DNA of 64,000 nt from Robiginitalea sediminis (lineage in GTDB: Bacteria > Bacteroidota > Bacteroidia > Flavobacteriales > Flavobacteriaceae), in assembly GCF_002198115.1 (NCBI RefSeq), contig NZ_NGNR01000004.1, positions 1-64,000 on the forward strand, written 5' to 3'. This document shows positions 16,833 through 25,248 of the stretch, piece after piece (position 1 is the first letter of the stretch; every line of letters starts with the position of its first letter). The position numbers and the translations under genes were made by a program. Under the pieces are notes generated by a model. That model saw only the letters and a list, made by a program, of their open reading frames with translations, did no database searches and was not told the DNA's origin.

Positions 16833-17627
16833 ATGCAACAAAGTATTTTCGAAATCCCGAAAATGGACTGCCCCTCAGAGGAACACCTGATTCGCATGAA
16901 ACTGGAGGGGTTTCCCGGGGTAGAGGGATTGGAATTCGATATCGAAAACCGCAAACTGGTGGTGTATCACCAGGGGCCACACCAACCGATAGAAGCCTCT
17001 ATCCGGGACCTCAACCTGGGTGGGCGTCATATATCCACAGCACCTGCTGGTGCTACCCGGGCCGGGGAGGAATCCCAGCAGCGCAGGTTGTTATGGGCGG
17101 TACTGATTATCAATTTTTCCTTTTTCCTGATCGAATTGGTAACCGGCTGGGTTTCCAGATCCATGGGATTGGTGGCAGACAGCCTTGACATGTTAGCCGA
17201 TTCCCTGGTATACGGTATGAGCCTCCTGGCAGTGGGCGGGACCCTGAACAAAAAAAAGCAAATCGCAAAAATAGCAGGGGTTTTTCAAATGGCACTCGCA
17301 ATAATGGGATTTGCCGAAGTATTAAGGCGGTTTCTGAGCCAGGAGGCGTTGCCCAATTTTTCCACCATGATGGGGGTTTCCGCCCTGGCATTAATCGCCA
17401 ATGCCATATGCCTTTATTTGCTCCAGAAATCCAGGGGCCGGGAAGAAGCCCATATGAAAGCCAGTATGATATTCACTTCCAACGATGTCATTATCAACCT
17501 GGGGGTAATCCTGGCCGGGTTTCTGGTGCATGTGCTTCAATCCAACAAGCCAGACCTGATTATAGGGACCATCGTTTTTGTCCTGGTAGTCCAGGGTGCC
17601 ATGCGGATTCTGAAGCTCTCGAAATAG
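16833..17627 (+). CDS. cation diffusion facilitator-like transporter with N-terminal metal-binding head
   Basis: 264 residues. Residues 1-65 resemble a heavy-metal-associated ferredoxin-like fold but with MDCPSEEH in place of the CxxC motif. The remaining ~180 residues hold five or six membrane helices related to the cation efflux family: SRSMGLVADSLDMLADSLVYGMSLLAVG carries the two Asp residues of the first metal site and HMKASMIFTSNDVIINLGV the second. The cytoplasmic C-terminal domain of classical CDF proteins is absent. It likely exports a divalent metal. Codon use is AT-richer than neighbours, a possible sign of different ancestry. Confidence 0.8.
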   Translation: MQQSIFEIPKMDCPSEEHLIRMKLEGFPGVEGLEFDIENRKLVVYHQGPHQPIEASIRDLNLGGRHISTAPAGATRAGEESQQRRLLWAVLIINFSFFLIELVTGWVSRSMGLVADSLDMLADSLVYGMSLLAVGGTLNKKKQIAKIAGVFQMALAIMGFAEVLRRFLSQEALPNFSTMMGVSALALIANAICLYLLQKSRGREEAHMKASMIFTSNDVIINLGVILAGFLVHVLQSNKPDLIIGTIVFVLVVQGAMRILKLSK

Positions 17628-17633
17628 TGGAGG

Positions 17634-17663
17634 CAAAAAAAGCGCTGTTAGGAAACAGCGCTT
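17634..17663 (-). terminator. terminator of dps
   Basis: AAGCGCTGTT (17640-17649) pairs with AACAGCGCTT (17654-17663), 10 bp with a 4-nt loop. The A-run at 17635-17640 gives a U-tract on the minus strand, so it terminates the minus-strand dps gene. It sits 6 nt after the stop of the convergent cation transporter. Confidence 0.85.
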
Positions 17664-17697
17664 ATGCATATTGGGAAGCAAGGGTTTCCTGTCTACA

Positions 17698-18177
17698 TCA
17701 GACCTGTTCGGCCAGCCAGGCTTTCATCATCCAGACGGTTTTCTCCTGTTCGGTGATAAAATCGCTCATCATAGCGTTGGTCCCTTCGTCCCCGGCCTCG
17801 TCCGAAGCGTCCAGGATATGGCGCTCGATCAGGAGCAGTTCCCGCAGGGAATCTACAATGAGGCGGATGGCCGCTTCATCCTTGCTCACGTTCCGGCCCA
17901 CCGGTACTTTGGAAGCTGCGGTGTAGTCGTCGAAGGTGTGCAGGGGGGTGCCGCCCAGGGTGAGGATACGCTCGGCTACCATGTCTACCTTCAGGTTGGC
18001 ATCGGTATAGAGCTCCTCAAATTTGGCGTGGAGGTCGAAAAAGCTCCGGCCCTTGATATTCCAGTGAATCCCCCGGAGGTTCTGGTAATAGGTCTGGAAG
18101 TTGGCCAGCAAGGTATTCAGGTCCCCGGCCAGGGTTTTGGATTGTTCTGTGGATAATCCTATGCTATTGATTTTCAT
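17698..18177 (-). CDS. dps: Dps ferritin-like DNA-protection protein
   Basis: 159 residues, the usual Dps length. The inter-subunit ferroxidase signature is complete: RGIHWNIKGRSFFDLHAKFEELY supplies His and Asp/Glu ligands, and DMVAERILTLGGTP follows. The protein oxidises and stores iron using peroxide and protects DNA. It is transcribed divergently from oxyR, the classic regulator of dps, with 107 bp between the start codons. The TAAATTTA at 18204-18211 is a possible minus-strand -7 element. Confidence 0.95.
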   Translation of the reverse strand: MKINSIGLSTEQSKTLAGDLNTLLANFQTYYQNLRGIHWNIKGRSFFDLHAKFEELYTDANLKVDMVAERILTLGGTPLHTFDDYTAASKVPVGRNVSKDEAAIRLIVDSLRELLLIERHILDASDEAGDEGTNAMMSDFITEQEKTVWMMKAWLAEQV

Positions 18178-18245
18178 GGTCTTTACTCTTTTTTGGATTC
18201 ATATAAATTTAATCTATTTTGTCGATGATAACCAGGGTTTTCTAT

Positions 18246-18262
18246 AGGTATTTTTGATACCT
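18246..18262 (+). promoter_or_regulatory. oxyR -7 element overlapped by a small inverted repeat
   Basis: TATTTTTG at 18249-18256 fits TAnnTTTG for the oxyR gene (ATG 18285). The inverted repeat AGGTAT (18246-18251) / ATACCT (18257-18262) straddles this -7 element. A LysR-type protein binding here could repress its own gene while facing the dps promoter. The operator role is inferred from position only. Confidence 0.45.
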
Positions 18263-18284
18263 TTATCGTGCCAATCCATAGCCT

Positions 18285-19229
18285 ATGACCATTACCCAAC
18301 TCCAATACGTGCTGGCCGTTGCCGAACACCGGAACTTTACCCTGGCAGCCGAAAAAAGCTTTGTAACCCAGCCCACCCTGAGTATGCAGGTACAGAAACT
18401 GGAAGACGAGCTGGGGCTGCAGATCTTCGACCGGGGAAAAAAACCCATCGCCATTACGGAAGCCGGGCGGAAAATCGTGGACCAGGCCCGCAATATTGTG
18501 CAGGAAGCCGCACGCATCCGCGATATCGTAGACCAGGAGAAAGGCTTTGTGGGGGGTACCTATACCCTGGGAGTGATCCCCACGGTGATGCCTACCCTGC
18601 TGCCCATGTTCCTGAAGACGTTCACCCAGAAGTACCCCAAGGTCCGCCTGGTGATCAAGGAGGTGAGTACCGAACGGATGATAGAAGACCTGCGGGAAGG
18701 CCACCTGGATGCAGGGATTGCCGCAACCCCCCTGGGGATCGAGAGCCTGGTGGAACGCCCCCTGTACTATGAACCTTTTGTGGCCTATGTGCCCCATGGG
18801 CACCGCCTGGAAAAGAGCGGAAAAATCGGACGGGAGGAGCTGGATCTGGAAGATGTCCTGCTACTGGAAGACGGGCATTGCTTCCGCGACGGGGTCATCA
18901 ACCTCTGCCAGGCCATCCCGCGTACGGAAGATATGCCCTTCCAACTGGAGAGCGGGAGTTTTGAAACCCTGGTCAACCTGGTGGACGAAGGCCTGGGGAT
19001 GACCCTGCTCCCCTACCTGCATACCATGGGGCTGGATGAAAAAAGGCAACGGATGCTGCGGTATTTCCAGGACCCGCCCCCGGCCCGGGAGGTAAGCCTG
19101 ATCTACCACAAAAAGGAATTGAAGTACCAGATTACCGAGGCCCTGAAAGAGGTCATTGCCGCAGTGGTACGCGGGGCCATTGCCTTTCAGGACGTGCAGA
19201 TTGTGAGTCCCAAACGGCAGATGGCATAA
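18285..19229 (+). CDS. oxyR: OxyR, LysR-type peroxide sensor and regulator
   Basis: 314 residues. Winged helix-turn-helix at 1-60 (LQYVLAVAEHRNFTLAAEKSFVTQPTLS). The redox-sensing cysteines are present and, remarkably, at the same numbers as in E. coli: Cys199 in EDGHCFRDG and Cys208 in INLC. Peroxide forms a disulfide between them and turns the protein into an activator. The neighbour dps is a standard target; other peroxide genes (peroxiredoxin at 55068, hydrolase-OsmC fusion) could also be. A small minus-strand gene converges on it with a shared hairpin. Confidence 0.95.
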   Translation: MTITQLQYVLAVAEHRNFTLAAEKSFVTQPTLSMQVQKLEDELGLQIFDRGKKPIAITEAGRKIVDQARNIVQEAARIRDIVDQEKGFVGGTYTLGVIPTVMPTLLPMFLKTFTQKYPKVRLVIKEVSTERMIEDLREGHLDAGIAATPLGIESLVERPLYYEPFVAYVPHGHRLEKSGKIGREELDLEDVLLLEDGHCFRDGVINLCQAIPRTEDMPFQLESGSFETLVNLVDEGLGMTLLPYLHTMGLDEKRQRMLRYFQDPPPAREVSLIYHKKELKYQITEALKEVIAAVVRGAIAFQDVQIVSPKRQMA

Positions 19230-19253
19230 AAAAACCCCGCCAGGTGGCGGGGT
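19228..19253 (-). terminator. terminator between oxyR and the convergent small gene
   Basis: CCCCGCC (19235-19241) pairs with GGCGGGG (19246-19252) over the loop AGGT, with an additional A-T pair. Seven A residues at 19228-19234 give a U-tract on the minus strand, so it mainly serves the minus-strand gene at 19260-19457; for oxyR there is no T-run. Confidence 0.75.
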
Positions 19254-19259
19254 AGTGAT

Positions 19260-19457
19260 TTATGCCGGTAAATAGATCAATGCGGGTTGCAATTCAGGCT
19301 TGTCTGTGGTAAACTGAAGGAGCCATTGCCTGAGTTCTTCAATTTCGTTTGGCATCAGGCGCTCGATGGCTTTTTTGAGTTCCCTTCCAAACAGGCGGGC
19401 ATCGAAACTTACTTTTTGGAGTACGGTTTTGGTGTACTCCAGCATCGCTCTAGCCAT
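19260..19457 (-). CDS. conserved small hypothetical protein
   Basis: 65 residues from the ATG at 19457; a longer frame exists but the extra 18 residues are Asn-rich and unconvincing. The sequence MARAMLEYTKTVLQKVSFD, then LFGRELKKAIERLMPNEIEELRQWL, is helical and charged. I recognise this as a small protein widespread in Flavobacteriia with no known role. It lacks a signal peptide or membrane helix. It is monocistronic and convergent with oxyR, ending at the shared hairpin. Confidence 0.7.
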   Translation of the reverse strand: MARAMLEYTKTVLQKVSFDARLFGRELKKAIERLMPNEIEELRQWLLQFTTDKPELQPALIYLPA

Positions 19458-19578
19458 AGTCAGAATGTTATTTGGTGTGTTGTTGTTTCTACAAAATAAC
19501 CCAAAAATCATTGATTTTAGTATGGGCTATTCGTTAAAAATTAAATAATTTCATGTTAAAGCAGCGCACCTCCTGATC

Positions 19579-20871
19579 GTGGTATTTCCCAAGGCTTTTA
19601 CACGTCCCGTCCTCTTGGCTTTCGGCCTGGCCCTGGCCCTGGCTTCGGCTTGTTCCCCGGCCAGGCGGGTAAACCGGTATATGCAGGGGCAAATGAAAGC
19701 CCCGCAGCTGCAATCGCAATTCACAGGCCTGCTTCTGGTAGATGCGCAAACCGGCGATACACTTTTTGCGCAGAATGCCCTGCGCCCCTTCACCCCGGCC
19801 AGCAATGTAAAACTCCTCACCCTGTATGCGGGCCTCAAGGCCCTGCCCGAGCGGGTACCTGTCCTGGCATACCAGGCCAGCGGGGATACCCTTCGCGTCT
19901 GGGGCACCGGGGCGCCTTTTGCCCTCCACCCGGAGTGGCCGGACAGCACGGCAATGCAATTCATGCAGGGGTTTGCCACCATCCTGATGGCCAATGACCA
20001 CCTGGAAGACCCCGCCCACGGGCCGGGGTGGTCCTGGGACGATTTTGACCAGTACTATACCCCGTCCCGGAGCGCGTTTCCCATCTATGGGAATACGATG
20101 CAGGCCATAGGGACGGCAGGCGGAAACCAGATTGTCCCGCCCAGCTTTCGCGACAGCATCTTTCCCGACCGGGGACGTTTTGCCCGGGAGGTGGCCGCCA
20201 ACCGGTTTTACCTCAACCTGCGCCCCGGGGACACTGTGCAGGTCCCGCTGCTTACCGACCCGACACGCGAACGGGCGTTGTGGGCACAGGCACTGGGCAG
20301 GGAAGTGCTCCCCAACCCCACCCCTGCTCCGGACAGCCTGGAGCTCCTTTATGGGGTGCCCACCGATACCCTGTACCGACGCATGATGGAGCGCAGCGAT
20401 AATTTCCTGGCCGAACAGGTGATGCTGCTGGTATCGGCCACCCTGGGGGACACCCTGGGGTTCTCCAGGGCCAGGGATCATGCCCTGGAACACTGGCTTG
20501 CCGACCTGCCACAAACACCCAAATGGGTGGATGGCTCCGGGCTTAGCCGTTACAACCTGATTTCCCCGGCCAGTCTAGTGGCTCTGCTCGGCAAACTCTA
20601 CCGGGAAATACCGGAGGAGCGCCTGTTTACCCTTATGGCAAAGGGCGGGGGAACGGGGACCTTGAGAAACTGGTACCGGGAGAAACCGGAACCCTATGTG
20701 TTTGGGAAAACGGGAAGCCTGAGCAACAACCACAACCTAAGCGGGTATCTGCGTACGCGCCACGGAAAGCTGGTACTCTTTTCCTTTATGAACAACCACT
20801 ACCTCTCCCCAACCACCGGGGTCAAGGAGCGGATGCAGCACTTGCTGGACTGGGTGTGGGAACACTATTGA
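19579..20871 (+). CDS. D-alanyl-D-alanine carboxypeptidase/endopeptidase, S13 (PBP4) family lipoprotein
   Basis: 430 residues from a GTG start (upstream in-frame sequence offers no ATG). The N-terminus has a lipobox, LASAC with Cys25. Active-site motifs of penicillin-binding proteins are all present: Ser75-N-V-Lys78, an SxN-type box in GLSRYNLIS, and KTG in VFGKTGSLS. S13 enzymes trim peptide cross-links of peptidoglycan. The 3' end overlaps the convergent nudK gene by 7 bp, so no terminator separates them. Confidence 0.88.
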   Translation: MVFPKAFTRPVLLAFGLALALASACSPARRVNRYMQGQMKAPQLQSQFTGLLLVDAQTGDTLFAQNALRPFTPASNVKLLTLYAGLKALPERVPVLAYQASGDTLRVWGTGAPFALHPEWPDSTAMQFMQGFATILMANDHLEDPAHGPGWSWDDFDQYYTPSRSAFPIYGNTMQAIGTAGGNQIVPPSFRDSIFPDRGRFAREVAANRFYLNLRPGDTVQVPLLTDPTRERALWAQALGREVLPNPTPAPDSLELLYGVPTDTLYRRMMERSDNFLAEQVMLLVSATLGDTLGFSRARDHALEHWLADLPQTPKWVDGSGLSRYNLISPASLVALLGKLYREIPEERLFTLMAKGGGTGTLRNWYREKPEPYVFGKTGSLSNNHNLSGYLRTRHGKLVLFSFMNNHYLSPTTGVKERMQHLLDWVWEHY

Positions 20872-21479
20872 GCCGCGGGATCCCGTAGCGGTCCGTACAG
20901 GGCGGCATATTGCAGGAGCATCAGGGTCTTGGCATCGAGGATTTCCCCATTTCGCAACATCTTCAGGACCGTTTCATAGGTATACTCCAGCACCTCGATA
21001 TCCTCGGATTCCTGAGGGAGCCCCCCGCCATCGCCCTGTTTCATGCCGGGATTGTAGGCGCCCAGGTACAGGTGCATGCGTTCGGTAACGGCCCCCGGGG
21101 AACTATAGGCCTCCAGGACCTTCTCTACGCGGGGGACCCGGTACCCCGTTTCCTCGAAAATTTCCCGGATAATACACGCCTCGGGGTCCGCGCCGTCCAA
21201 CACCCCCGCACAAACCTCCAGCAGCATCCCGTCCGGGTTGCCATTCACAAAGGTGGGCATGCGGAATTGCCGGGTAAGCAACACGGTATGCCGGTCCGGG
21301 TCGTACAGCAAGACCGCAGCCCCGTTGCCCCGGTCGTAGACCTCCCGTTGCTGTCTGTCCCAGCGGCCATCGTCCCTGAGGTACTCATAGGTATACCGAT
21401 AGAGGGTGTACCAGGCCTTGGAAAGGACCTCCCTGACCACGTGCTTCAGTTTCCCGGAAGGGTGTTCTCGTACAGGCAT
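20865..21479 (-). CDS. nudK: NUDIX hydrolase, GDP-mannose pyrophosphatase NudK-like
   Basis: 204 residues. The central KREVYDRGNGAA-type segment (here QREVYDRGNGAAVLLYD), VNGNPDGMLLEVCAGVLD and the Nudix helix REIFEETGY follow NudK of E. coli closely, including YSSPGAVTERMHLYLG and the DIEVLE block. NudK cleaves GDP-mannose and related nucleotide sugars. The C-terminal EILDAKTLMLLQY motif also matches. It converges on and overlaps the carboxypeptidase gene by 7 bp. Confidence 0.88.
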   Translation of the reverse strand: MPVREHPSGKLKHVVREVLSKAWYTLYRYTYEYLRDDGRWDRQQREVYDRGNGAAVLLYDPDRHTVLLTRQFRMPTFVNGNPDGMLLEVCAGVLDGADPEACIIREIFEETGYRVPRVEKVLEAYSSPGAVTERMHLYLGAYNPGMKQGDGGGLPQESEDIEVLEYTYETVLKMLRNGEILDAKTLMLLQYAALYGPLRDPAAQ

Positions 21480-21570
21480 GACTTGCGGGTTTTACTGGGG
21501 AAAATACGCTATTTCGAGCATTGTGCCATCGGGATGCCGGGCAGGAAGCAAATCCCATGGCGGGCACCTG

Positions 21571-22224
21571 CTAGAAGGTGAGGGCCTTGTTCAGATACCG
21601 CCGGAACGGGAGCATTTCCCGGTAGGTTTCCAACACCAGGGCCTCGAAACCGGGGGAAAGGATCACTTTCCGGGTAAGGGGCCGGGCCACGGCAAAGGTC
21701 TTGTTGCGCAACAGCTCCGCGTGGGGGTGTTCCGCCGCATAGCCCTTGGGCATCCGCACCAGGCGCTCATCCGGGTAAAGTCCGCCAAAAGCCTTCCGGA
21801 AGGAGGGTTTCTCCAGGATGTCCTGCAGGACCTCCCCATCGTAGTCGATGGCTTCCCGCACCTTGTGCAACTTCTCCTTCCCGGGGCGCCAAAGCCCCCC
21901 GGCCAGCATGGACTGGCCCAGGCCTACTTCAATGTAAAAGTCCGCCATCCCCGGGGCCTTATCCAGGCCTGCCCCGAAATGATCCTTATAGACCGGCCGG
22001 TCCGGGTGGTAGAGCAGGTTGTTGTTGATCCGGTTAATCCCCCTTCGCCCCGGGGTGTGATAGTAGTCTGGGTCTGTTGCAGCGAGTTCTGCGTCCAGGG
22101 AATCGAGCCAGGATATGAATTGGTTGCGCAGGGCCGTATAGCGCTTGCGGTGCTGGTCCATCCAGGCTTTGTGGTTGTTGGCCGAAAGTTCTTCCAGGAA
22201 GGTGAAAAGGGCGTTGAAATCCAT
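21571..22224 (-). CDS. DUF2461 (TIGR02453) family protein
   Basis: 217 residues. Family hallmarks are the N-terminal FLEELSANNHKAWMDQHRKRY, the RINNNLLYHPDRPVYKDHFGAGLD segment and DFYIEVGLGQSMLAGGLWRP. The family is widespread and has no known function. No signal peptide. It stands alone between nudK and the AIM24 gene on the minus strand, with a gap of about 90 bp to nudK. Confidence 0.88.
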   Translation of the reverse strand: MDFNALFTFLEELSANNHKAWMDQHRKRYTALRNQFISWLDSLDAELAATDPDYYHTPGRRGINRINNNLLYHPDRPVYKDHFGAGLDKAPGMADFYIEVGLGQSMLAGGLWRPGKEKLHKVREAIDYDGEVLQDILEKPSFRKAFGGLYPDERLVRMPKGYAAEHPHAELLRNKTFAVARPLTRKVILSPGFEALVLETYREMLPFRRYLNKALTF

Positions 22225-22289
22225 GGGTTAAAGATAGGGATTCCCATCATCCTTTCCTTGGGGGGGTCCCCCCCCACCCCCACAAACAA

Positions 22290-22318
22290 GATAGGCGCTG
22301 CTGCTGCAAACGCCTATC
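22290..22318. repeat. inverted repeat between DUF2461 and AIM24 genes
   Basis: GATAGGCG (22290-22297) and CGCCTATC (22311-22318) form a perfect 8-bp stem with a 13-nt loop that itself contains CTGCTGCTGC. No T-run follows on either strand, so terminator activity is doubtful; it may be an RNA-processing or weak termination hairpin downstream of the AIM24-family gene. Confidence 0.45.
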
Positions 22319-22364
22319 AGAATACGTTCAATAAAGTCTCGTGATGTCTGTTCCGGCTCCCCCC

Positions 22365-23165
22365 CTAAAACCGGTTATCCCCGTCGAGCAGATCGCCCAG
22401 GCCGCCCAGGAGGCTGCCCTCACCTTTATCCTTCCCGCCCCCTTTGGGCGCGGCTGCCAGGACCCGTCCGGCCAGGCGGCTGAAGGGCAGGGATTGGATA
22501 TAGACCGTACCCGGGCCGCGCAGGGTGGCAAAGAAAAGGCCTTCGCCCCCGAAGATAGTATTGCGGATACCGCCTACAAACTCAATGTCGTAATCCACCG
22601 TCTGAGAAAAGCCGACAATACAGCCGGTGTCTACCCGGAGCACCTCCCCGGCCGAGAGTTCCCTCCGGGCCATGGTCCCTCCGGCATGGACAAAGGCCAT
22701 GCCGTCCCCTTCGAGTTTCTGCATGATGAAGCCTTCGCCCCCAAACAGGCCGCGGCCCAGGCGGCGCGAGAATTCAATCCCTACGGACACCCCTTTGGCC
22801 GCGCAGAGGAAGGCATCCTTCTGGCAAATAAATTTCCCGCCTTTTTCAGAAAGGTCAATCGGGACAATTTTTCCCGGGTAGGGGGAGGCAAAGCTTACGC
22901 TGCGGCGGGTTGCGCCTATGTTGTAAAAAGCCGTCATAAAGAGGCTCTCCCCGGTGAGAATCCGTTTGCCGGCAGAAAAAATCTTGCCCAGTACCCCTGT
23001 GTCCTGCCCGGAGCCATCGCCGAAGATGGTTTCCATTTTAATATCCGGATCCATCATCATAAAGCTGCCGGCTTCGGCCACCACAGCTTCGTTAGGGTCC
23101 AGGACCACAGAGACAAACTGCATTTCTTCCCCGTGGATTTCATAATCGATTTCGTGTGCGTTCAT
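22365..23165 (-). CDS. AIM24/TIGR00266 family protein
   Basis: 266 residues of beta-rich sequence typical of the AIM24 (tryptophan-RNA-attenuator-like) fold: [27 protein letters not shown] at the start, then [16 protein letters not shown] and [11 protein letters not shown] near the end. The C-terminus is Gly-rich. The family is widespread and of unknown function, with some members linked to mitochondrial membranes in yeast. It starts 21 nt downstream of the STAS-like gene and is probably cotranscribed with it. Confidence 0.88.
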   Translation of the reverse strand: MNAHEIDYEIHGEEMQFVSVVLDPNEAVVAEAGSFMMMDPDIKMETIFGDGSGQDTGVLGKIFSAGKRILTGESLFMTAFYNIGATRRSVSFASPYPGKIVPIDLSEKGGKFICQKDAFLCAAKGVSVGIEFSRRLGRGLFGGEGFIMQKLEGDGMAFVHAGGTMARRELSAGEVLRVDTGCIVGFSQTVDYDIEFVGGIRNTIFGGEGLFFATLRGPGTVYIQSLPFSRLAGRVLAAAPKGGGKDKGEGSLLGGLGDLLDGDNRF

Positions 23166-23186
23166 AGGTGTCGATTCAAACTAGGG

Positions 23187-23564
23187 TTATTCCAGCAGCC
23201 ATTTTCTGGCTGCCCTGGGTTTCATAAACAATTTCATGTCGTACCCCATGCCGGTCATAGCCGTTTCCGTAAAAAGCTGCCTCTCGAAATGGTCCGGATC
23301 GGTAATGACCACTGCGAGTTTCAGGTCGTGGCTCCACCCAATGGTGGAGGCGTTTTTGGCCAGGCGGAACTTGGTTTCCAGGTCGTAAAACCCTTCGAAG
23401 GTTATATTGACCAGGACCTTATCCCGCTGGTTCTTCCGGCTTAACCGGGCCACTTCCTTCCAGCGCTGCAGGGCCTCCCGCAGTTCCAGCCCCGGGGCAA
23501 TGACCACATGGATATCGGCTTCCAGGTAGTGCTTTTGCACAGAATAGGTGAGGCTGTAGGGCAT
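23187..23564 (-). CDS. SpoIIAA-like (STAS-fold) protein
   Basis: 125 residues with alternating strands and helices: HVVIAPGLELREALQRWKEVARLSRK, then KVLVNITFEGFYDLETKFRLAK and LKLAVVITDPDHFERQLFTE. This fits the STAS-like SpoIIAA family seen in marine bacteria. No catalytic motif. It might be a binding partner or a small regulator; evidence for a specific role is lacking. Probably first gene of a short operon with the AIM24 gene. Confidence 0.6.
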   Translation of the reverse strand: MPYSLTYSVQKHYLEADIHVVIAPGLELREALQRWKEVARLSRKNQRDKVLVNITFEGFYDLETKFRLAKNASTIGWSHDLKLAVVITDPDHFERQLFTETAMTGMGYDMKLFMKPRAARKWLLE

Positions 23565-23623
23565 GTTTTAATCGATTTGTATTTAAAATAAGGAAAATGT
23601 TACACCCGGGAAAATGTGCAGGG

Positions 23624-24070
23624 TCAGGCCTTAGCCTTCAGGGTCCATTCAAAATCGAAGCGGCTCACCACCACCCCGTCCCGGTTGGTGCCCACGGCCT
23701 GCATCCAGACCGTCTGCCCTTCTCCGGTTTCAATAGCCCGGTCCAGGGCCTTTTTCAGGGCGGCTCCGTCCGTGCAGCGGAAACGGATCCGGCCTGTTGC
23801 CTTTTTGGAGAAGTTCGCCTTGTTGTTCAGTACCAACATGGATACCTTTTTTCCGCTTTGGCGGATGTGGTACATCACCAGGGCCCCGGTGGCAAATTCG
23901 GCCGCCATCCCCTGCACCGCCCAGAACATCGATTTAAACGGGTTCTGGTTCACCCACCGGTGGGTAACATGGGTCTCCGCCGTCTCCCCGTCCAGGTGCC
24001 TGAGGCGCACCCCACACCACCAGGCAGACGGGAGTTTAAAAAACATAAAGGTGTTGAATTTACCAACCAT
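23624..24070 (-). CDS. DUF4442 hot-dog-fold protein (thioesterase-like)
   Basis: 148 residues. The fold signature is HWVNQNPFKSMF-like (here HRWVNQNPFKSMFWAVQGMAAEFATG), followed by the strands KVSMLVLNNKANFSKKATGRIRF. The family belongs to the hot-dog superfamily related to acyl-CoA thioesterases, but no enzyme activity is established for it. It is a single gene with divergent promoters towards the DUF4870 gene. Confidence 0.82.
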   Translation of the reverse strand: MVGKFNTFMFFKLPSAWWCGVRLRHLDGETAETHVTHRWVNQNPFKSMFWAVQGMAAEFATGALVMYHIRQSGKKVSMLVLNNKANFSKKATGRIRFRCTDGAALKKALDRAIETGEGQTVWMQAVGTNRDGVVVSRFDFEWTLKAKA

Positions 24071-24159
24071 GACCGCTATTTAGGGGGTTCAGCGCTTAAA
24101 GGTAGGAAATAGAAAGGGATGTAGAATTGTTAATTTTGTGTTAAATACAGGTACTATGT

Positions 24160-24192
24160 TTTGCATAATACCTTTTTTCGTATATATATTTG
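24160..24192 (+). promoter_or_regulatory. full Bacteroidota promoter (TTTG-N21-TATATTTG)
   Basis: TTTG at 24160-24163, a 21-nt spacer and TATATTTG at 24185-24192 match the TTTG-N19..21-TAnnTTTG promoter on both elements. The ATG at 24212 lies 19 nt beyond the -7 element, which argues against an upstream start at 24161. This is the cleanest promoter in the window. Confidence 0.8.
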
Positions 24193-24211
24193 CATAAGAA
24201 ACAACTATGCC

Positions 24212-24694
24212 ATGACAGAATCAATCACAAAACACGAACGCAACCTGTCTGCCATCATCCACGGGTCTACCCTGACCCGCTTCTTTATTCCCTTCGGACA
24301 GTTCCTGCTGCCCCTTATCCTGTGGCTGTCTAACCGCAACCAATCGGAATTTGTGGATTACCACGGGAAACAGGCGCTTAATTTCCAGATCAGTATGACC
24401 TTGTACAATTTCCTGATCGGGATGGTAAGCGTCCCCTTCTTTATCGGTTCCCTGCCCAGGCTCTTCCGCGGGGGGGATTTCCACTGGAACGAATGGCAGC
24501 ACATGGACGGCTTCCACCTGAGCATGGGAGACGGCTTTTTCGACTTCCCGTTTTTCTGGTGGCCTATCGGGATTGCCGGACTGTTGGGCTTCGGGCTGTT
24601 TATCGTAAACGTGGTGTACACCATCCTGGCAGCCATGCGCACCAACGAAGGGGAGTACTTCAAGTACCCCATCACCATAAAATTCATACGCTGA
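24212..24694 (+). CDS. DUF4870 family membrane protein
   Basis: 160 residues starting at the ATG 24212 (MTESITKHERNLS); the promoter excludes the upstream start. DUF4870 features: NLSAIIHGSTLTRFFIPFGQFLLPLILW, then FVDYHGKQALNFQISMTLY and the closing EYFKYPITIKFI. Three or four membrane helices. Function unknown; similar proteins are linked to Tic20-like sequences. The stop TGA overlaps the ATG of the next gene by one base, so the two are coupled. Confidence 0.88.
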   Translation: MTESITKHERNLSAIIHGSTLTRFFIPFGQFLLPLILWLSNRNQSEFVDYHGKQALNFQISMTLYNFLIGMVSVPFFIGSLPRLFRGGDFHWNEWQHMDGFHLSMGDGFFDFPFFWWPIGIAGLLGFGLFIVNVVYTILAAMRTNEGEYFKYPITIKFIR

Positions 24695-25149
24695 TGAAAC
24701 CGCGCCACTACCTGCTGCTGCTCGCCATCCTTATTGGCGCTATTGCCGAGTCCCTGGCCCAGGTGCCGGAAGACTCTGCCCTGTATAAAACCATCAGCGA
24801 CCTGGATGCGGCCTATTTCGGGGCCTACAACCAGTGCGATATGGACACCCAGGCCCGCCTGCTGGACGAAGACCTGGAGTTCTACCACGATATGGGAGGC
24901 CTTAGCCGCTCCAAACCGGAGATCCTCTCGAGCATCGAGGCCAATATCTGCGGCAAGGTGACCCGGACCCTGGAGGCCGGGAGCCTGGAAGTACACGAAA
25001 TCAAAGGCTTCGGGGCTGTGGCCCTGGGGCTGCACCGGTTCTACAACAACCAAGAACCGGAGGCCGAATCCAAACCCAGCCGGTTTGTTACGGTTTGGAA
25101 AGAAGATGCGGGGGCCTGGACCATGTACCGCATCATCAGTTTGCATTAA
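24694..25149 (+). CDS. secreted NTF2-like (SnoaL/DUF4440) protein
   Basis: 151 residues from the ATG at 24694 (TGATG overlap with the previous stop); the longer upstream frame is a shadow of the DUF4870 gene. Signal peptide ending SLAQ. The mature part is an NTF2-like cone: ISDLDAAYFGAYNQCDMDTQARLLDEDLEFYHDMGG, VTRTLEAGSLEVHEIKGFGAVALGLH and FVTVWKEDAGAWTMYRIISLH. Such proteins bind small ligands or act as isomerase-like enzymes; the ligand is unknown. It ends a two-gene operon. Confidence 0.85.
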   Translation: MKPRHYLLLLAILIGAIAESLAQVPEDSALYKTISDLDAAYFGAYNQCDMDTQARLLDEDLEFYHDMGGLSRSKPEILSSIEANICGKVTRTLEAGSLEVHEIKGFGAVALGLHRFYNNQEPEAESKPSRFVTVWKEDAGAWTMYRIISLH

Positions 25150-25248
25150 CGTTTATTCATCAATCCACCATCATCATGATCAGAAAACGAACCGTTAACC
25201 CCCACCGCGCAGGCACCCCCTGAGGCGGTAGCAAAAGAAGCGACTACT

